Shown: in pieces, positions 28,301-37,731 of the stretch
Layout: each line of letters starts with the position of its first letter
How positions within the stretch are numbered: position 1 is the stretch's first letter
Assembly (NCBI RefSeq): GCF_027594545.1
Contig: NZ_CP115160.1
Location: 331,001 to 395,000, forward strand
DNA length: 64,000 nucleotides
Source of the DNA: Algoriphagus sp. TR-M9
GTDB lineage: Bacteria; Bacteroidota; Bacteroidia; Cytophagales; Cyclobacteriaceae
Direction of reading: 5' to 3'
The notes under the pieces: generated by a model
Database searches by the model: none
What the model saw: the letters and a program-made list of their open reading frames with translations, nothing else
Told to the model about the DNA's origin: nothing
Translations under genes and position numbers: made by a program

Positions 28301-28362
28301 TCTATCGTCTGCTTCTCCTTGTAGGAATACAATCCCTGAATGTCAAGTCTAATAGGAATCAT
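25333..28362 (-). CDS. sbcC: exonuclease subunit SbcC (Rad50-like ATPase)
   Basis: This 1009-residue SMC-like ATPase works with SbcD to cut hairpins and process DNA ends. Walker A is in GIFGAVGSGKSSILEA near residue 35; long coiled coils surround a zinc-hook motif CPLC (in GEPCPLCGAMDHPNP, near residue 500); the ABC signature TLSGGQTFQASLCLALALAE and Walker B FFMDEGFGALD are near the C-terminus. The start overlaps the sbcD stop by ATGA, so they are coupled. Confidence 0.95.
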   Translation of the reverse strand: MIPIRLDIQGLYSYKEKQTIEFDKLTAAGLFGIFGAVGSGKSSILEAILLALYGSTERLSDRGEKNSMVNLQSDLLLLNFEFSSGRNNAKTYLARYSAKRNSKNFDDIKPAERSFYEKVDGNWEPISSSAEEIIGMKKEHFKQTVIIPQGKFREFIDQKPLDQAKMMKELFGLERFDLQDKTRTLLKTVKEQKIRLETQSQGLEEFSEQLLTEKQSQFKELKKQATEASQKLKTAEAKLRLQEDLRSKNLQLLKFRKERESLNLQRPEIEKQRQLHSEFIKAKTHLRPVWEQIRDTKAELEKYKVSVIDCERFKIELAKVVADLEKEEVELKKKNQERPHREAKIRDLKKVIEIQNLETQRVVANDKLQDLQPTIERRKQTQKTLEAKIAELETEAEKISSTDSSFLANLLSWAKDWKNLENQLDKLQAEETEITTEVERINQKLETLQSTIPANLGSLENWESTQKSAIQELEKQRDGVIQKQGLAAHVHLLHQGEPCPLCGAMDHPNPLEGDGAVDLGEITQQIKSAKLLLEQIQTSKSTQSELRFHLENHQKNSAAKKKDLQQLRENLSSIKTTLAKEGIGSHAELLTKIQAIEHSSQSREKLIQEVKTLRKNWDAERVSIEKSEKELQQAQLKLQSVLSSISAKKEEIRDMAFCKQFFTKESSQIQAAIDKVEKDIEEALQSLEGKQKHLREKRSVSDKNLADLANFTQLRDQRTEKLELLSLKYNELKVQHGFLDEERLIQLFQHSIDAEKVAKDIADFDRKYDIAENRIQELEAEAGVADFLEQAFQELFSSFENLKINAETCQNQVLLLDQEIQEAISKLAEKKNIQANFAKLETRESYLKELDNLFRGSGFVKFVSSIYLKELCNTANVRFMKLCKNRLSLEIDDNNTFWVIDYLNGGKKRLLKTLSGGQTFQASLCLALALAEKVKALNQADQSFFFMDEGFGALDKNALRVVFETLKSLRHENRIVGIISHVEDLQQEIGVFANVELDPELGSQVSYSF

Positions 28363-29588
28363 GCTTCGTTGTTTTGGCTGATGACTTCTTTGAAAATTGT
28401 GAGCAATTCTTCGTTTGGCTCCTGGCCTTTGTCGCTTTCATAGAAAAGTTTGAAGAGGCTTTCCATATCTTTTCCTAGGTCTTCTACTTGCAAACTGGTG
28501 TTTTCCCGGCCCAAAGGATTTTTGATCTGAGGGATCAGGTTCACGATTCCGTCGTGGGCTTTCATGATTGCTTTTCGGGTGGCCGCTTCTATGGAACTTT
28601 CCGTGATGTAAGTCAACTCTACAAAGCAGTAGGGATTTTCTTCAAGCCATGCCAGGGTATCTGTTAGTTTATCGAAGGTTTTGCGGTAAAGTGGTCTTCC
28701 TTCTTTTAACCCGACTGGCGTAAAGGTGACAGGTTTTTCTGGTTCGGCTTCGATGATCACCACTTGCTTTTGCTGGTCTGCTTCGCTAAAAGAGTAAGCG
28801 AGAGGCGAACTGGAATATACCACTGGACAATGCTCGTGCCCTACCGCATGGTAGCGATGTAAATGACCTAAAGCTGCATATTGGATTTGATAAGGGATAT
28901 TTCTGGTGAAAAGAGCCTGTGTTCCGCCAACATGAAGAATCGGTCGCTCAGATTCTGGTTCGGCTTCCGGTTTTTCTCCTTCTTTCATAAAGAAAAAGTG
29001 TCCGGCAAAGAGATTTACTCCTTTTTCATCGCAGTATTGCTCTGCAATCTCGTTCCACTTTGCACCCATCAAATTGCGGAATTCCTCCTCACGATCTCCT
29101 TCGCCCAAGTAAGTTTTCATCGAAACCTCATTGGCATAAGGAGCTAAAATGATTCGAACTGGAAAGTCAATTTGGGGCAGTTTCATCTCTACAAAACCTG
29201 TTGCAGACTGTGTGATCTCTATACCATTATCCAACTTTCCAGTTGGGATGACGGTGTCGTATTTTCCATAAAAGAATATGCCCATTTCGCGGGCCAGTGG
29301 ATCCGGGGCTTCGACAAATTGCGTACTGTCATGATTTCCGGAGATGGCGATAATCGGCCGTTTGCCGCCTTTGGAGAGCCTGCGGAGTGATTTGTAAAGC
29401 AATTCTACAGCTTCGTGATTGGGATTGAAGGTATCGAAAATATCACCCGCTAATAGGATCAGATCCACTTCTTCTCTATCTGCGATCTGCTGGATTTCTT
29501 CTAAAACCAGCTTTTGCTCTTCTAGTCTGGAGTATTCTTGCAATCTTTTGCCCAGGTGCCAATCGGCTGTGTGGAGGATTTTGATCAT
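28359..29588 (-). CDS. sbcD: exonuclease subunit SbcD (Mre11-like nuclease)
   Basis: The start chosen is the ATG giving MIKILHTADWHLGKRL, seven codons inside the longest frame, because homologues begin there. All phosphoesterase motifs for two metal ions are visible: DWHLGKR, LAGDIFDTFNP, ISGNHDST, LFAGHFFF and ALGHLHRYH. The 409-residue protein forms the nuclease part of the SbcCD complex. It is first in the operon with sbcC. Confidence 0.95.
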   Translation of the reverse strand: MIKILHTADWHLGKRLQEYSRLEEQKLVLEEIQQIADREEVDLILLAGDIFDTFNPNHEAVELLYKSLRRLSKGGKRPIIAISGNHDSTQFVEAPDPLAREMGIFFYGKYDTVIPTGKLDNGIEITQSATGFVEMKLPQIDFPVRIILAPYANEVSMKTYLGEGDREEEFRNLMGAKWNEIAEQYCDEKGVNLFAGHFFFMKEGEKPEAEPESERPILHVGGTQALFTRNIPYQIQYAALGHLHRYHAVGHEHCPVVYSSSPLAYSFSEADQQKQVVIIEAEPEKPVTFTPVGLKEGRPLYRKTFDKLTDTLAWLEENPYCFVELTYITESSIEAATRKAIMKAHDGIVNLIPQIKNPLGRENTSLQVEDLGKDMESLFKLFYESDKGQEPNEELLTIFKEVISQNNEA

Positions 29589-29711
29589 GTGTATGCTAAA
29601 AGTGTACAAAGAACTAAATTACTTTAGCCTAAGGCTAGCTGCAAGCTATTTGAAACAATTGACATGAATTGGCATCTTTATTGAAAAGCAGGCGGTAATT
29701 CAGATCGATCT

Positions 29712-30209
29712 ATGTGGAATTGGGTTCTTATTGTAGTGGCCGCTATCTTGCCAGAGTATGCGCAGCCAGAGATGGCCTCAGATGCGCTGCTGATCCAGGA
29801 GGGGACGGCTAGTTTTTATGGTCGGAGATTTCATCTTAGGAAGACTTCCAATGGGGAGATTTTTCATATGGACAGTCTTACAGCTGCCCACAAAACGTTG
29901 CCCTTCAACACCCGAGTAAAGGTCACCCGTGTGGATAACGGGGAATCGGTATGGGTGAGAATCAATGATCGACTGCCCAGAAATTCCAAACGCATCATAG
30001 ACCTTTCAAGAAAAGCAGCTACAGACCTGGGCTTACTTCACGATGGTATTACCAAAGTGCGGATCGAAGTGGAAAATCTGCAAGAAATCCACCGGCTGAT
30101 CGAATACTATGGAGAGGAACCACCGGCTACGATTCGCTTGAGACCTGTGGAGGATCCTATCCAAATTCCCGAGGGGGAACTCGACCTGTCTATTCCACCT
30201 AATTTTTAG
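29712..30209 (+). CDS. RlpA-like septal-ring protein (double-psi beta-barrel)
   Basis: The 165-residue exported protein carries the RlpA domain: GTASFYGRRFHLRKTSNGEIF, LTAAHKTLPFNTRVKVTRVDNGESVWVRINDR and RIIDLSRKAATDLGL. The Asp in NDRLP is the usual catalytic position of RlpA lytic transglycosylases, which act on peptidoglycan without stem peptides. The N-terminus (WNWVLIVVAAILPEYA) is a hydrophobic export signal. It has no SPOR domain, unlike RlpA of Proteobacteria. Confidence 0.9.
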   Translation: MWNWVLIVVAAILPEYAQPEMASDALLIQEGTASFYGRRFHLRKTSNGEIFHMDSLTAAHKTLPFNTRVKVTRVDNGESVWVRINDRLPRNSKRIIDLSRKAATDLGLLHDGITKVRIEVENLQEIHRLIEYYGEEPPATIRLRPVEDPIQIPEGELDLSIPPNF

Positions 30210-30290
30210 AATCATTAACATCCTTTATGCAATAAAGATTTTGACATTGAAGAATTTGTTAGTTTCTTAATAGCGGAAACTATTATTTCA

Positions 30291-31361
30291 ATGAAAAACT
30301 TAAACGCACTATTTTTCTGTAGCCTCCTTGTTTTTATGAGTTCTTGTGAAAAAGAACAAGAGCAAGTCGAAGAAGCCCCTACTGAATCATTTAGAAACGA
30401 AGTAGCCGCCACTGAGGTAAATGTCGCAATGGCTGAGCTTAAGAGCTTTGATTACCTGATCCAAGCCACCGGTAAGCTGGAAGCTGGGGCTGAGGTCATG
30501 TCGGTGATCGAGCAGGCAGGGTATCTACTCGAAGTAAATGTACGGGAAGGTCAGTTTGTACAAAAAGGTGAATTGTTAGCTCGATTGGATGCTACCGAGT
30601 CTGAGTTTAGGTTGGAAAAAGCCAAAATAGCCTTGCGGAATGCCAATGCCGAGTATGAGTCTGCCAAAATGGGTTTTGCGGCATTATTTGCCTCTGAGAA
30701 CAAAGAACAGCAGGAAGTGGTGGATGAGCAGCTCAAGGCAAAAAGTGGGGTTTTCCTCGCTGAAGTAGAGCTGAAGGAAGCCCAAATGAGTTTTGATAGG
30801 AGTGAAGTGAAAGCCCCTATTTCCGGGCAGGTGGCAGATTTGAAATTTAAAGCGGGGAGTCTGGTCGGAGCCAATGAGGAGCTCTGTGAAATACTGGGTA
30901 CAAACGAGATGATTCTAAAGGTAAAAGTGCTGGAGTCCGATATCAGTTTGATCTCCCTGAATCAAAAAGCTGAAGTTTATCCTATTTCAAGCACCGAAAC
31001 GGCCCTAACCGGAAAAGTCACCGGAATCAACCCGAAAGTAGATGAAAGTGGGCTGGTTCAAGTGTCCATTACATTGGGTGCCAACAAGAATTTGCTGCCT
31101 GGGATGAACGCAAGAGCAGTCATTCGAGCACCACAAAATAATAGCTTGGTGGTTCCAAAAGACGCTTTGGTTTATCGATCAGGAAGAGCAGTGGTCTTTA
31201 CGATTGAAAATGAGGAATCGAAGTGGAACTATGTGGAAGTGGGAAAAGACAACGGGGAAGAAGTGGAAATACTAGAGGGGATTGAGCCAAACAGCACGGT
31301 GATCACTTCCAATAACCTTCAGCTTGCACATCAGGCGCCGGTTCAAATTGTAAAGGAATAA
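30291..31361 (+). CDS. RND efflux periplasmic adaptor (membrane fusion protein)
   Basis: This 356-residue lipoprotein (lipobox in FMSSCE) has the HlyD-type layout: a biotinyl-lipoyl half-motif (VIEQAGYLLEVNVREGQFVQKGELLARLD), a helical hairpin (about residues 100-165), the second lipoyl half (KAPISGQVADLKFKAGSLVGANEELCEI), then beta-barrel and membrane-proximal domains. It would link the inner-membrane pump to an outer-membrane channel. The first permease begins 3 nt after its stop. No outer-membrane factor is encoded nearby. Confidence 0.93.
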   Translation: MKNLNALFFCSLLVFMSSCEKEQEQVEEAPTESFRNEVAATEVNVAMAELKSFDYLIQATGKLEAGAEVMSVIEQAGYLLEVNVREGQFVQKGELLARLDATESEFRLEKAKIALRNANAEYESAKMGFAALFASENKEQQEVVDEQLKAKSGVFLAEVELKEAQMSFDRSEVKAPISGQVADLKFKAGSLVGANEELCEILGTNEMILKVKVLESDISLISLNQKAEVYPISSTETALTGKVTGINPKVDESGLVQVSITLGANKNLLPGMNARAVIRAPQNNSLVVPKDALVYRSGRAVVFTIENEESKWNYVEVGKDNGEEVEILEGIEPNSTVITSNNLQLAHQAPVQIVKE

Positions 31362-31364
31362 GCC

Positions 31365-34300
31365 ATGGTTAGATTTTTACTGGCCCGTCCCATTGCAGTT
31401 TTCATGACTTTTTTGGCGTTGATGGTGTTCTCTTTCATCGTACTGCGTACCCTGCCCATATCTCTACTTCCGCCGATAGATGTGCCGCAGATCGTGGTCA
31501 AAGTCAGTTACCCCAATGCTTCTCCCGAGGCCATAGAGCAGAATGTATTGAATCCTATACGAGAGGGGCTGATCACGCTCAATGGTTTGGAAGAAATGGA
31601 CTCCAAAGCAGGTTCTGAAGTGGGGACTATACGGCTCACCTTCGATTATAGCACGCAGATGGAGTTGGCATATATTGATGTCAATGAGAAGATAGACCGG
31701 CTTACCAATTCACTTCCAGAAGATCTGGCTCGCCCTGAAGTCATCCGGATCAACACTTCGGACATTCCCGTGGCGCGGGTTCAAGTGGTGCCAAAAGAAG
31801 GAGTGAGTGAGGTCGAGGTAAGTCTTTTGGCAGAAAATGTACTGAAGAAAAGAATAGAACAGCTTCCGGGCGTTTCTCTGGTAGATATCAATGGGAAAAA
31901 GGAAAGGATCATCACAGTTCAGCCGGATGAACAAGCCCTAGCTGCACTGGGGATGACTCAGCAAAACGTAATTTCTGCCATACAGTCAGGCAATTCAGAT
32001 TTGCCGGGTATCTCCGTAAAAGACGGGCAATTTAGATATTTCTTGCGACTGGCTACACGGGTGGATACCCCTGCAGACATTGAGAGTTTGCCAGTTGCTG
32101 CTGCTTCTGGAGCTATTATTTCTTTGGGAAAACTGGCATCAGTCAAGTATGAAACTCAGGAGAATTTAGGGTATCACCTTTTTGGTACCCAGGAAAGTCT
32201 AGTCATTACCGTGCATAAGCAGGCTTCGGCCAAAATGAATGAGCTTATACCTGCGCTGAAAGAGGCTTTGGAACTCTTCAAAGTGGATTATCCGCAAGTG
32301 GATTTCGAACTGACCCAAGACCAATCCAATCTCCTGAATGCGGCCATTTCCAATCTGGAAACGTCCTTGCTCTTTGGAGGGATGTTTGCCTTTGCGGTGC
32401 TTTTCCTTTTTATGAAGGATTACCGGCTTCCTTTGATTATCGGCTTGAGCTTGCCTTCTTCTTTACTGATCAGTTTTTTGGTTTTTTACTTCTTCAACCT
32501 GTCTATCAATATCATTTCCCTTTCAGGTTTGGCACTGGGAATAGGTATGCTGATAGATAATGCTATCATTGTTTTGGATAACATTACCCGGAAGCGGGAA
32601 AGTGGTCTTGGACTATTTGACGCATGTGTGGAAGGTGTGAACGAGGTGATGGGCGCACTGATCAGTTCGGTCCTTACCACCTTGGCAGTGTTTGTGCCTT
32701 TGGTTTTTCTGAGCGGAATCTCAGGAGCACTGTTTTTTGATCAGGCGGTGGCGGTGACGGCAATTTTGTCCGTATCGCTAGCAGTGGCATTTATACTATT
32801 GCCTATGCTCTACTTTTTACTGTTTTCGCGCAGCAAGAAAGCCTACGATAATCAAGAGGGTCGGATATTCAGCAAGGTACTGGATCTCTACGAAGTGGGG
32901 TACAGAAGTGTGACTCAAAACCGGAATCTATCCTTTGTGCTGTTTTTAGTACTTATTCCTTTAGGTATAGGGATAAGTCTTCTACTGAAATCAGAGGGAT
33001 TGCCTGAAATCGAAAAACTAGACGCAACGCTAGAGGTGGATTGGAGTGAGCCTATTTCGGCAGCGGAAAATAGGGACAGAGTGGTTTCGCTACTGAATAC
33101 TTTGCAAGGAATTTACACACAAGCAGAAGCTGATGTGGGCGTACGTCAATTCTTATTGTTTGATGGGGAAAACTCCATTCAGCAGGCACTTTTGTACTTT
33201 TTGTTTCCTACAGTGGAAGAAAAAGTTTCTGCCATTGCCGAAATGGAGGCTTTCCTCAAGGATAACTACCCTGAGGCTTCCTTTACGCTGGGTGATGCCC
33301 CGAATGCGTTTGATCAATTGTTCAGCTCCTCACTTCCGTACTATGAAGTGAGGTGGAAGGACCTGGAAGGCAAAGAAGCTATTCCGGAGGAAAAAATGGA
33401 CCCTTGGTTGAGCCAGTTTCCTACGCAGCAGTGGGAGCGTGGTCCTGGCTTGCAGAAGGAAGCTTCTGTGGTTTTTACACTTAGAGCGGATAAAATGGCC
33501 ACTTATCAGATTCCAGTGGATGCCGTTCAGGATCAGATCAACAAGCTCTTTGGGAGCTATACCATTACAGATATCAAGAGATTTGGGGAGATTACTCCTA
33601 TCCGGCTGAAGGAACCAAACTCAAGGTTTGAAGACCTACTCCGGACCACCAGGGTTTCTGCCTCGGATTCTGTTTCTTACATTTTGGGGGAATTTGTGGA
33701 GCATGACTATGAGGATCACTATAAATATGTGACTGCAGACAAAGGCGGAATCTACCAATCCCTCAATGTGACCTCGGAAGACCCGGATGAGCTGGCGAGT
33801 GAATATATCCGATGGGGGCAGGAGAAAAACCTAGGAGTGACCATGGTAGGGCAGTATTTTAAGGATAAGGAGAATATCCAGCAATTGATCGGGATTTTGC
33901 TTATATCTGTATTGCTGCTGTATTTTATTCTGGCAGCTCAATTTGAAAGCTTCATTCAGCCTTTGATTGTGGTGTTTACCCTTCCCTTAGGGATAGGAGG
34001 AGCTTTTCTGGTGCTTTGGATTTGCGGAGCCTCACTCAATGTCATGTCAGCTATAGGTCTAGTAGTGATGCTGGGAATCATGGTAAATGATGCCATTTTG
34101 AAAATAGACACCATCAACAGGCTAAGGGCTGATTTTGTGGAGTCGGATATTATTTCTGCCGGGGAAGCGTTGGAAATGGCACTTCACAAAGCCGGTCAGA
34201 TCCGCTTAAAGCCTATCCTGATGACCTCCATAACCACTATTTTGGCATTGATTCCTATAGTTTTCAGTAGTGGTTTAGGAGCGGACTTGCAGAGACCTTT

Positions 34301-34409
34301 GGTGTTTTCTGTCATTGGTGGGCTTACTATTGGCACACTCACCTCCTTGTACTTTGTGCCTTTGGCCTATTGGTTTACCGTCTCAAAGAAATCTTTAAAA
34401 TCCAGCTGA
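31365..34409 (+). CDS. RND efflux transporter permease, first of a pair
   Basis: The 1014-residue inner-membrane pump has twelve expected helices and two large periplasmic loops. It opens MVRFLLARPIAVFMTFLALMVFS and contains NASPEAIEQNVLNPIREGL and the helix-4 proton-relay segment GIGMLIDNAIIVLDN near residue 390. Where AcrB-type drug pumps have two Asp in helix 4, this protein has Asp-Asn, and the helix-10 Lys position reads MVNDAILKID. The second permease follows after 1 nt, so a heteromeric pump is plausible. Confidence 0.93.
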   Translation: MVRFLLARPIAVFMTFLALMVFSFIVLRTLPISLLPPIDVPQIVVKVSYPNASPEAIEQNVLNPIREGLITLNGLEEMDSKAGSEVGTIRLTFDYSTQMELAYIDVNEKIDRLTNSLPEDLARPEVIRINTSDIPVARVQVVPKEGVSEVEVSLLAENVLKKRIEQLPGVSLVDINGKKERIITVQPDEQALAALGMTQQNVISAIQSGNSDLPGISVKDGQFRYFLRLATRVDTPADIESLPVAAASGAIISLGKLASVKYETQENLGYHLFGTQESLVITVHKQASAKMNELIPALKEALELFKVDYPQVDFELTQDQSNLLNAAISNLETSLLFGGMFAFAVLFLFMKDYRLPLIIGLSLPSSLLISFLVFYFFNLSINIISLSGLALGIGMLIDNAIIVLDNITRKRESGLGLFDACVEGVNEVMGALISSVLTTLAVFVPLVFLSGISGALFFDQAVAVTAILSVSLAVAFILLPMLYFLLFSRSKKAYDNQEGRIFSKVLDLYEVGYRSVTQNRNLSFVLFLVLIPLGIGISLLLKSEGLPEIEKLDATLEVDWSEPISAAENRDRVVSLLNTLQGIYTQAEADVGVRQFLLFDGENSIQQALLYFLFPTVEEKVSAIAEMEAFLKDNYPEASFTLGDAPNAFDQLFSSSLPYYEVRWKDLEGKEAIPEEKMDPWLSQFPTQQWERGPGLQKEASVVFTLRADKMATYQIPVDAVQDQINKLFGSYTITDIKRFGEITPIRLKEPNSRFEDLLRTTRVSASDSVSYILGEFVEHDYEDHYKYVTADKGGIYQSLNVTSEDPDELASEYIRWGQEKNLGVTMVGQYFKDKENIQQLIGILLISVLLLYFILAAQFESFIQPLIVVFTLPLGIGGAFLVLWICGASLNVMSAIGLVVMLGIMVNDAILKIDTINRLRADFVESDIISAGEALEMALHKAGQIRLKPILMTSITTILALIPIVFSSGLGADLQRPLVFSVIGGLTIGTLTSLYFVPLAYWFTVSKKSLKSS

Positions 34410-34410
34410 G

Positions 34411-37400
34411 ATGACTCCATTTCGAATATTGATTGTCTTTGTGGTGCTGTCCATACTAGGGTTGGCCACTATCCCTATGCTGTCTGTGGATCTCAATCCC
34501 AGAGAGCGGGAGCCGGTTTTGACAATTTCTTATTTTATTCAAAATGCATCTCCTGAAATCGTAGAAAAACTGGCTACAGCACCCTTGGAAGGTACTTTTT
34601 CCAGACTTTCTGAGCTGAAAAAAATCAACTCTACATCCAGCTATAATAGAGGCTCTATCACACTGAGATTCGACAAAAAGGCAGATATAGAGATGAAGAA
34701 ATTTGAGGTCTCTGCGATGATTAGGCAGGTGTATCCACAGATGGACTCCAGGGTGGGCTACCCCAATGTCTCTCAGTCCAATCAAGAGCGCTCAGATACA
34801 AAGAGCCCCATATTGATTTATAGTGTCAATGGACCATTCGCATCTTTTGAGATCAAGAAAATCACGGAGGATATTTTAAAGCCTGCCCTGACACGGTTTG
34901 AGGAAGTGGAGGAAGTCGCAGTGCGAGGTGCAGAAAATCTGCAACTGTTTGTCACTTATGATATTCAGAAAATGCAGGCCTTTGGAGTGACCCGAAGTGA
35001 GCTTTCTTCCAAGCTTAACCGTGCTTTTGGACTGTCCTTTCCGGGAGCTGTGAAAAATACAGAAGGGAAAACCCTTTTTGTCCAGGTGGATCGTTCCCTG
35101 CGGGATAAGGAGCAGATTGAAAACTTGGTGATAGCTGAAGGAGATGGTGTGGAGGTCCGGTTGAAAGATGTGGCCAGTTTGACCTTGGAAGAGGCAGAAC
35201 CCATGAGGTATTACCGGATCAACGGGAATAACTCGGTGACCATGTCTGTTTACAATCGAGACGGGGTGAATAAGGTGTTATTGGCTAAGGAGCTGAAACA
35301 AGCTATTACCAACACTGCGCATCTTTTACCTGCCGGCTTTGAAGTCAGGCTGGAAGAGGACGATACCGAATACCTAGAAATAGAGCTAAACAAGATCTAT
35401 AAGCGATCAGGTTTGTCCATTTTGATTTTGGTGGTATTTATCTTTTTGATCAACAGAAACTTAAAATACCTCAGTATCCTGTTTCTCGGGATTTTGGCCA
35501 ATCTCAGCCTTTGTGCCATTGTTTTGTATTTTCTGAAAGTAGATATTCATCTGTATTCCCTTGCCGGACTTACGATTAGCTTTGGCCTGATAGTGGACAA
35601 TGCAATCATCATGATCGATCATCTGCACAAACACCGCAATAGAAGGGTGTTTTTGGCTTTGTTGGCAGCTTCCTTGACTACGATCGCTGCGCTGATGATT
35701 GTCTTTTTTCTGCCAGAGGAAGACCGTAAAAATCTCTCGGAATTTTCCATAGTAGTATCGGTGATGCTGGGCATTTCATTATTGATCGCGCTGGTATTTA
35801 CCCCGGCGTTTTATCAGGTGATGTTCAAGGAGTCTGTGAGTCAAGGTAGGAAACTGACAGTTTTTAAGCTACGAAGGCGTGTCAGGGTTTTGCGCAGCTA
35901 TGAAAGCGGAATAGCCTGGACAGCCCGTTACAGGAAAACCTTTATTGCGTTTTTGATTTTACTTTTTGGACTGCCCATCTTTTATCTTCCTGCCAAGTGG
36001 GAGGGACAGGAGTGGTACAACAAAACCGTTGGCAACACTTTTTACCAAGAGGAAATCAGACCTTATGTGGACAAAGCTTTGGGGGGATCCATGCGGATGT
36101 TTGCCCGCGGAGTATATGAAAAAGGAGGCTACAGAGAGGCAGAGAAAACTCGCTTGTATGTATCCTGCCGTTTGCCTTTTGGGAATACCCTGGAGCAGAT
36201 GGATTTTATCATGCGTGAGTTTGAATCCTACCTGAAAGGAGTGGAGGGGATAGATCAGTTTGTGACCAATGTGAGCGATGGGCAAAATGGTTTTATCTCT
36301 ATTACCTTCAAGGATGAGTATGAAAACGGGGCGCTGCCCTATCAGCTGAAGGGCAAGTTATCCGTAAAATCTACCGATTGGAGTGGGGCCAGGTGGAATA
36401 TTTACGGTGTGGGTCAAGGCTTTTACACCGGTGGAGGCGGAGAAGGGATTCCGAGTTTTCGGGTGCAGATGAAAGGGTACAACTTTGATGAGCTGGAGCG
36501 GCAGGCGGAGATAATGGCCGAGAAGCTGCTCAAGCATAAAAGAATTCAGGAAGTAAATACCAATGAAAGAAGAGGCTACTCTGATCCTAAAACGGAGGAA
36601 TTTGTGCTGCGCCTGGATCAAGGAAAAATGGCCTTGGGTGAGACCAATCAGTATGAAGTGATCACTGCACTGCAGGATATGTCCAAACCGCAGAATGTCT
36701 CCGGAAGTCTGACCCTAGAGGAAACGAACTATGGGCTGATGATCAGGGAGCGTAAATCGGGTGGTTTCAGTAAGTTTGACATGGAGCAAAAGGGGCTGAT
36801 AGGTGGCGAAAACAAAATTTATAAGGTGTCGGACTATGGGACTTTGACCAAGGAGACTACCACCAATGCACTTTTCAAAGAAGACCGTCAATATATCCGT
36901 ATGGTTTCTTTCGAATATATGGGTTCGGGCAAGTTTGGGAATGAATACCTGGACGAAGTATTGGAGGAAATGAAGCAAACCATGCCGATTGGGTACGAGG
37001 CCAAGAAGAACTCGTACTCCTGGGATTATGACCAGCAGAAGCGGCAATACTCCTTATTAGGCTTGTTGATAGTGGGGATTTTTATGATCTGCGCGGTATT
37101 GTTTGAAAACCTAAAACAGCCCGTTTATATCATAGCCATCATTCCGGTCAGCTTTATTGGCTTATTTCTGATCTTTTCTCTTTTTGATTTTTATTTTGAC
37201 CAAGGCGGGTATGCTGCTTTTGTGATGCTTGGAGGTTTGGCTGTGAATGCGGGGATTTTTATCGTCAATGATCTGAATAACCGTGATCAGGGCATCTACA
37301 ACAGGAAAGTGCTGAAGTCTGTTGGGGGTAAGGCGATTCCGATTTTATTGACCATAATGTCTACCTGCTTCGGACTGATTCCTTTTATCATAGAAGGGCA

Positions 37401-37599
37401 AAATGAAGTGTTCTGGTTTTCCCTGGCGATAGGGACGATTGGCGGATTGGTTTTCAGTATGTTGGGTGTGTTTTGGGTACTGCCGGTGCTGCTGTGGAAG
37501 AAATCTTCTGCGATGGTGGAGGCTGTCTCTCCCTCAAAACCGCGAAGGCGCAAAGGGGTGTTTGTTTTTTTTCGCGGCGACGCGGCGGCGCAGCGTTAG
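34411..37599 (+). CDS. RND efflux transporter permease, second of a pair
   Basis: The 1062-residue homologue of the preceding permease shows SPEIVEKLATAPLEGTFSRLSEL, a helix-4 segment SFGLIVDNAIIMIDHLHKHRNRR and GGLAVNAGIFIVNDLNN in helix 10. Like its partner it has Asp-Asn rather than Asp-Asp. The last residues (KPRRRKGVFVFFRGDAAAQR) are encoded by GC-rich text (from about 37538) that looks like a dispersed intergenic repeat, so the C-terminus has probably been extended by it. Confidence 0.92.
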   Translation: MTPFRILIVFVVLSILGLATIPMLSVDLNPREREPVLTISYFIQNASPEIVEKLATAPLEGTFSRLSELKKINSTSSYNRGSITLRFDKKADIEMKKFEVSAMIRQVYPQMDSRVGYPNVSQSNQERSDTKSPILIYSVNGPFASFEIKKITEDILKPALTRFEEVEEVAVRGAENLQLFVTYDIQKMQAFGVTRSELSSKLNRAFGLSFPGAVKNTEGKTLFVQVDRSLRDKEQIENLVIAEGDGVEVRLKDVASLTLEEAEPMRYYRINGNNSVTMSVYNRDGVNKVLLAKELKQAITNTAHLLPAGFEVRLEEDDTEYLEIELNKIYKRSGLSILILVVFIFLINRNLKYLSILFLGILANLSLCAIVLYFLKVDIHLYSLAGLTISFGLIVDNAIIMIDHLHKHRNRRVFLALLAASLTTIAALMIVFFLPEEDRKNLSEFSIVVSVMLGISLLIALVFTPAFYQVMFKESVSQGRKLTVFKLRRRVRVLRSYESGIAWTARYRKTFIAFLILLFGLPIFYLPAKWEGQEWYNKTVGNTFYQEEIRPYVDKALGGSMRMFARGVYEKGGYREAEKTRLYVSCRLPFGNTLEQMDFIMREFESYLKGVEGIDQFVTNVSDGQNGFISITFKDEYENGALPYQLKGKLSVKSTDWSGARWNIYGVGQGFYTGGGGEGIPSFRVQMKGYNFDELERQAEIMAEKLLKHKRIQEVNTNERRGYSDPKTEEFVLRLDQGKMALGETNQYEVITALQDMSKPQNVSGSLTLEETNYGLMIRERKSGGFSKFDMEQKGLIGGENKIYKVSDYGTLTKETTTNALFKEDRQYIRMVSFEYMGSGKFGNEYLDEVLEEMKQTMPIGYEAKKNSYSWDYDQQKRQYSLLGLLIVGIFMICAVLFENLKQPVYIIAIIPVSFIGLFLIFSLFDFYFDQGGYAAFVMLGGLAVNAGIFIVNDLNNRDQGIYNRKVLKSVGGKAIPILLTIMSTCFGLIPFIIEGQNEVFWFSLAIGTIGGLVFSMLGVFWVLPVLLWKKSSAMVEAVSPSKPRRRKGVFVFFRGDAAAQR

Positions 37600-37731
37600 A
37601 CAACCTTTGAGGTGTCATTCCAACGACGAAGGAGAGGGAATCTCCTCGAAGGTTTTGATTAGAAGATTAATCTCCTGCCATAGCGCAAAGTCCATTTGTT
37701 TTACTTTTTGGTCATATGTTAACAATGATAT

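Noticed and set aside
24000..29588. Defence island made of the DUF4143 ATPase and SbcCD
   Set aside because: SbcCD is a housekeeping repair pair, the genes are convergent and separately regulated, and no known defence gene is nearby.
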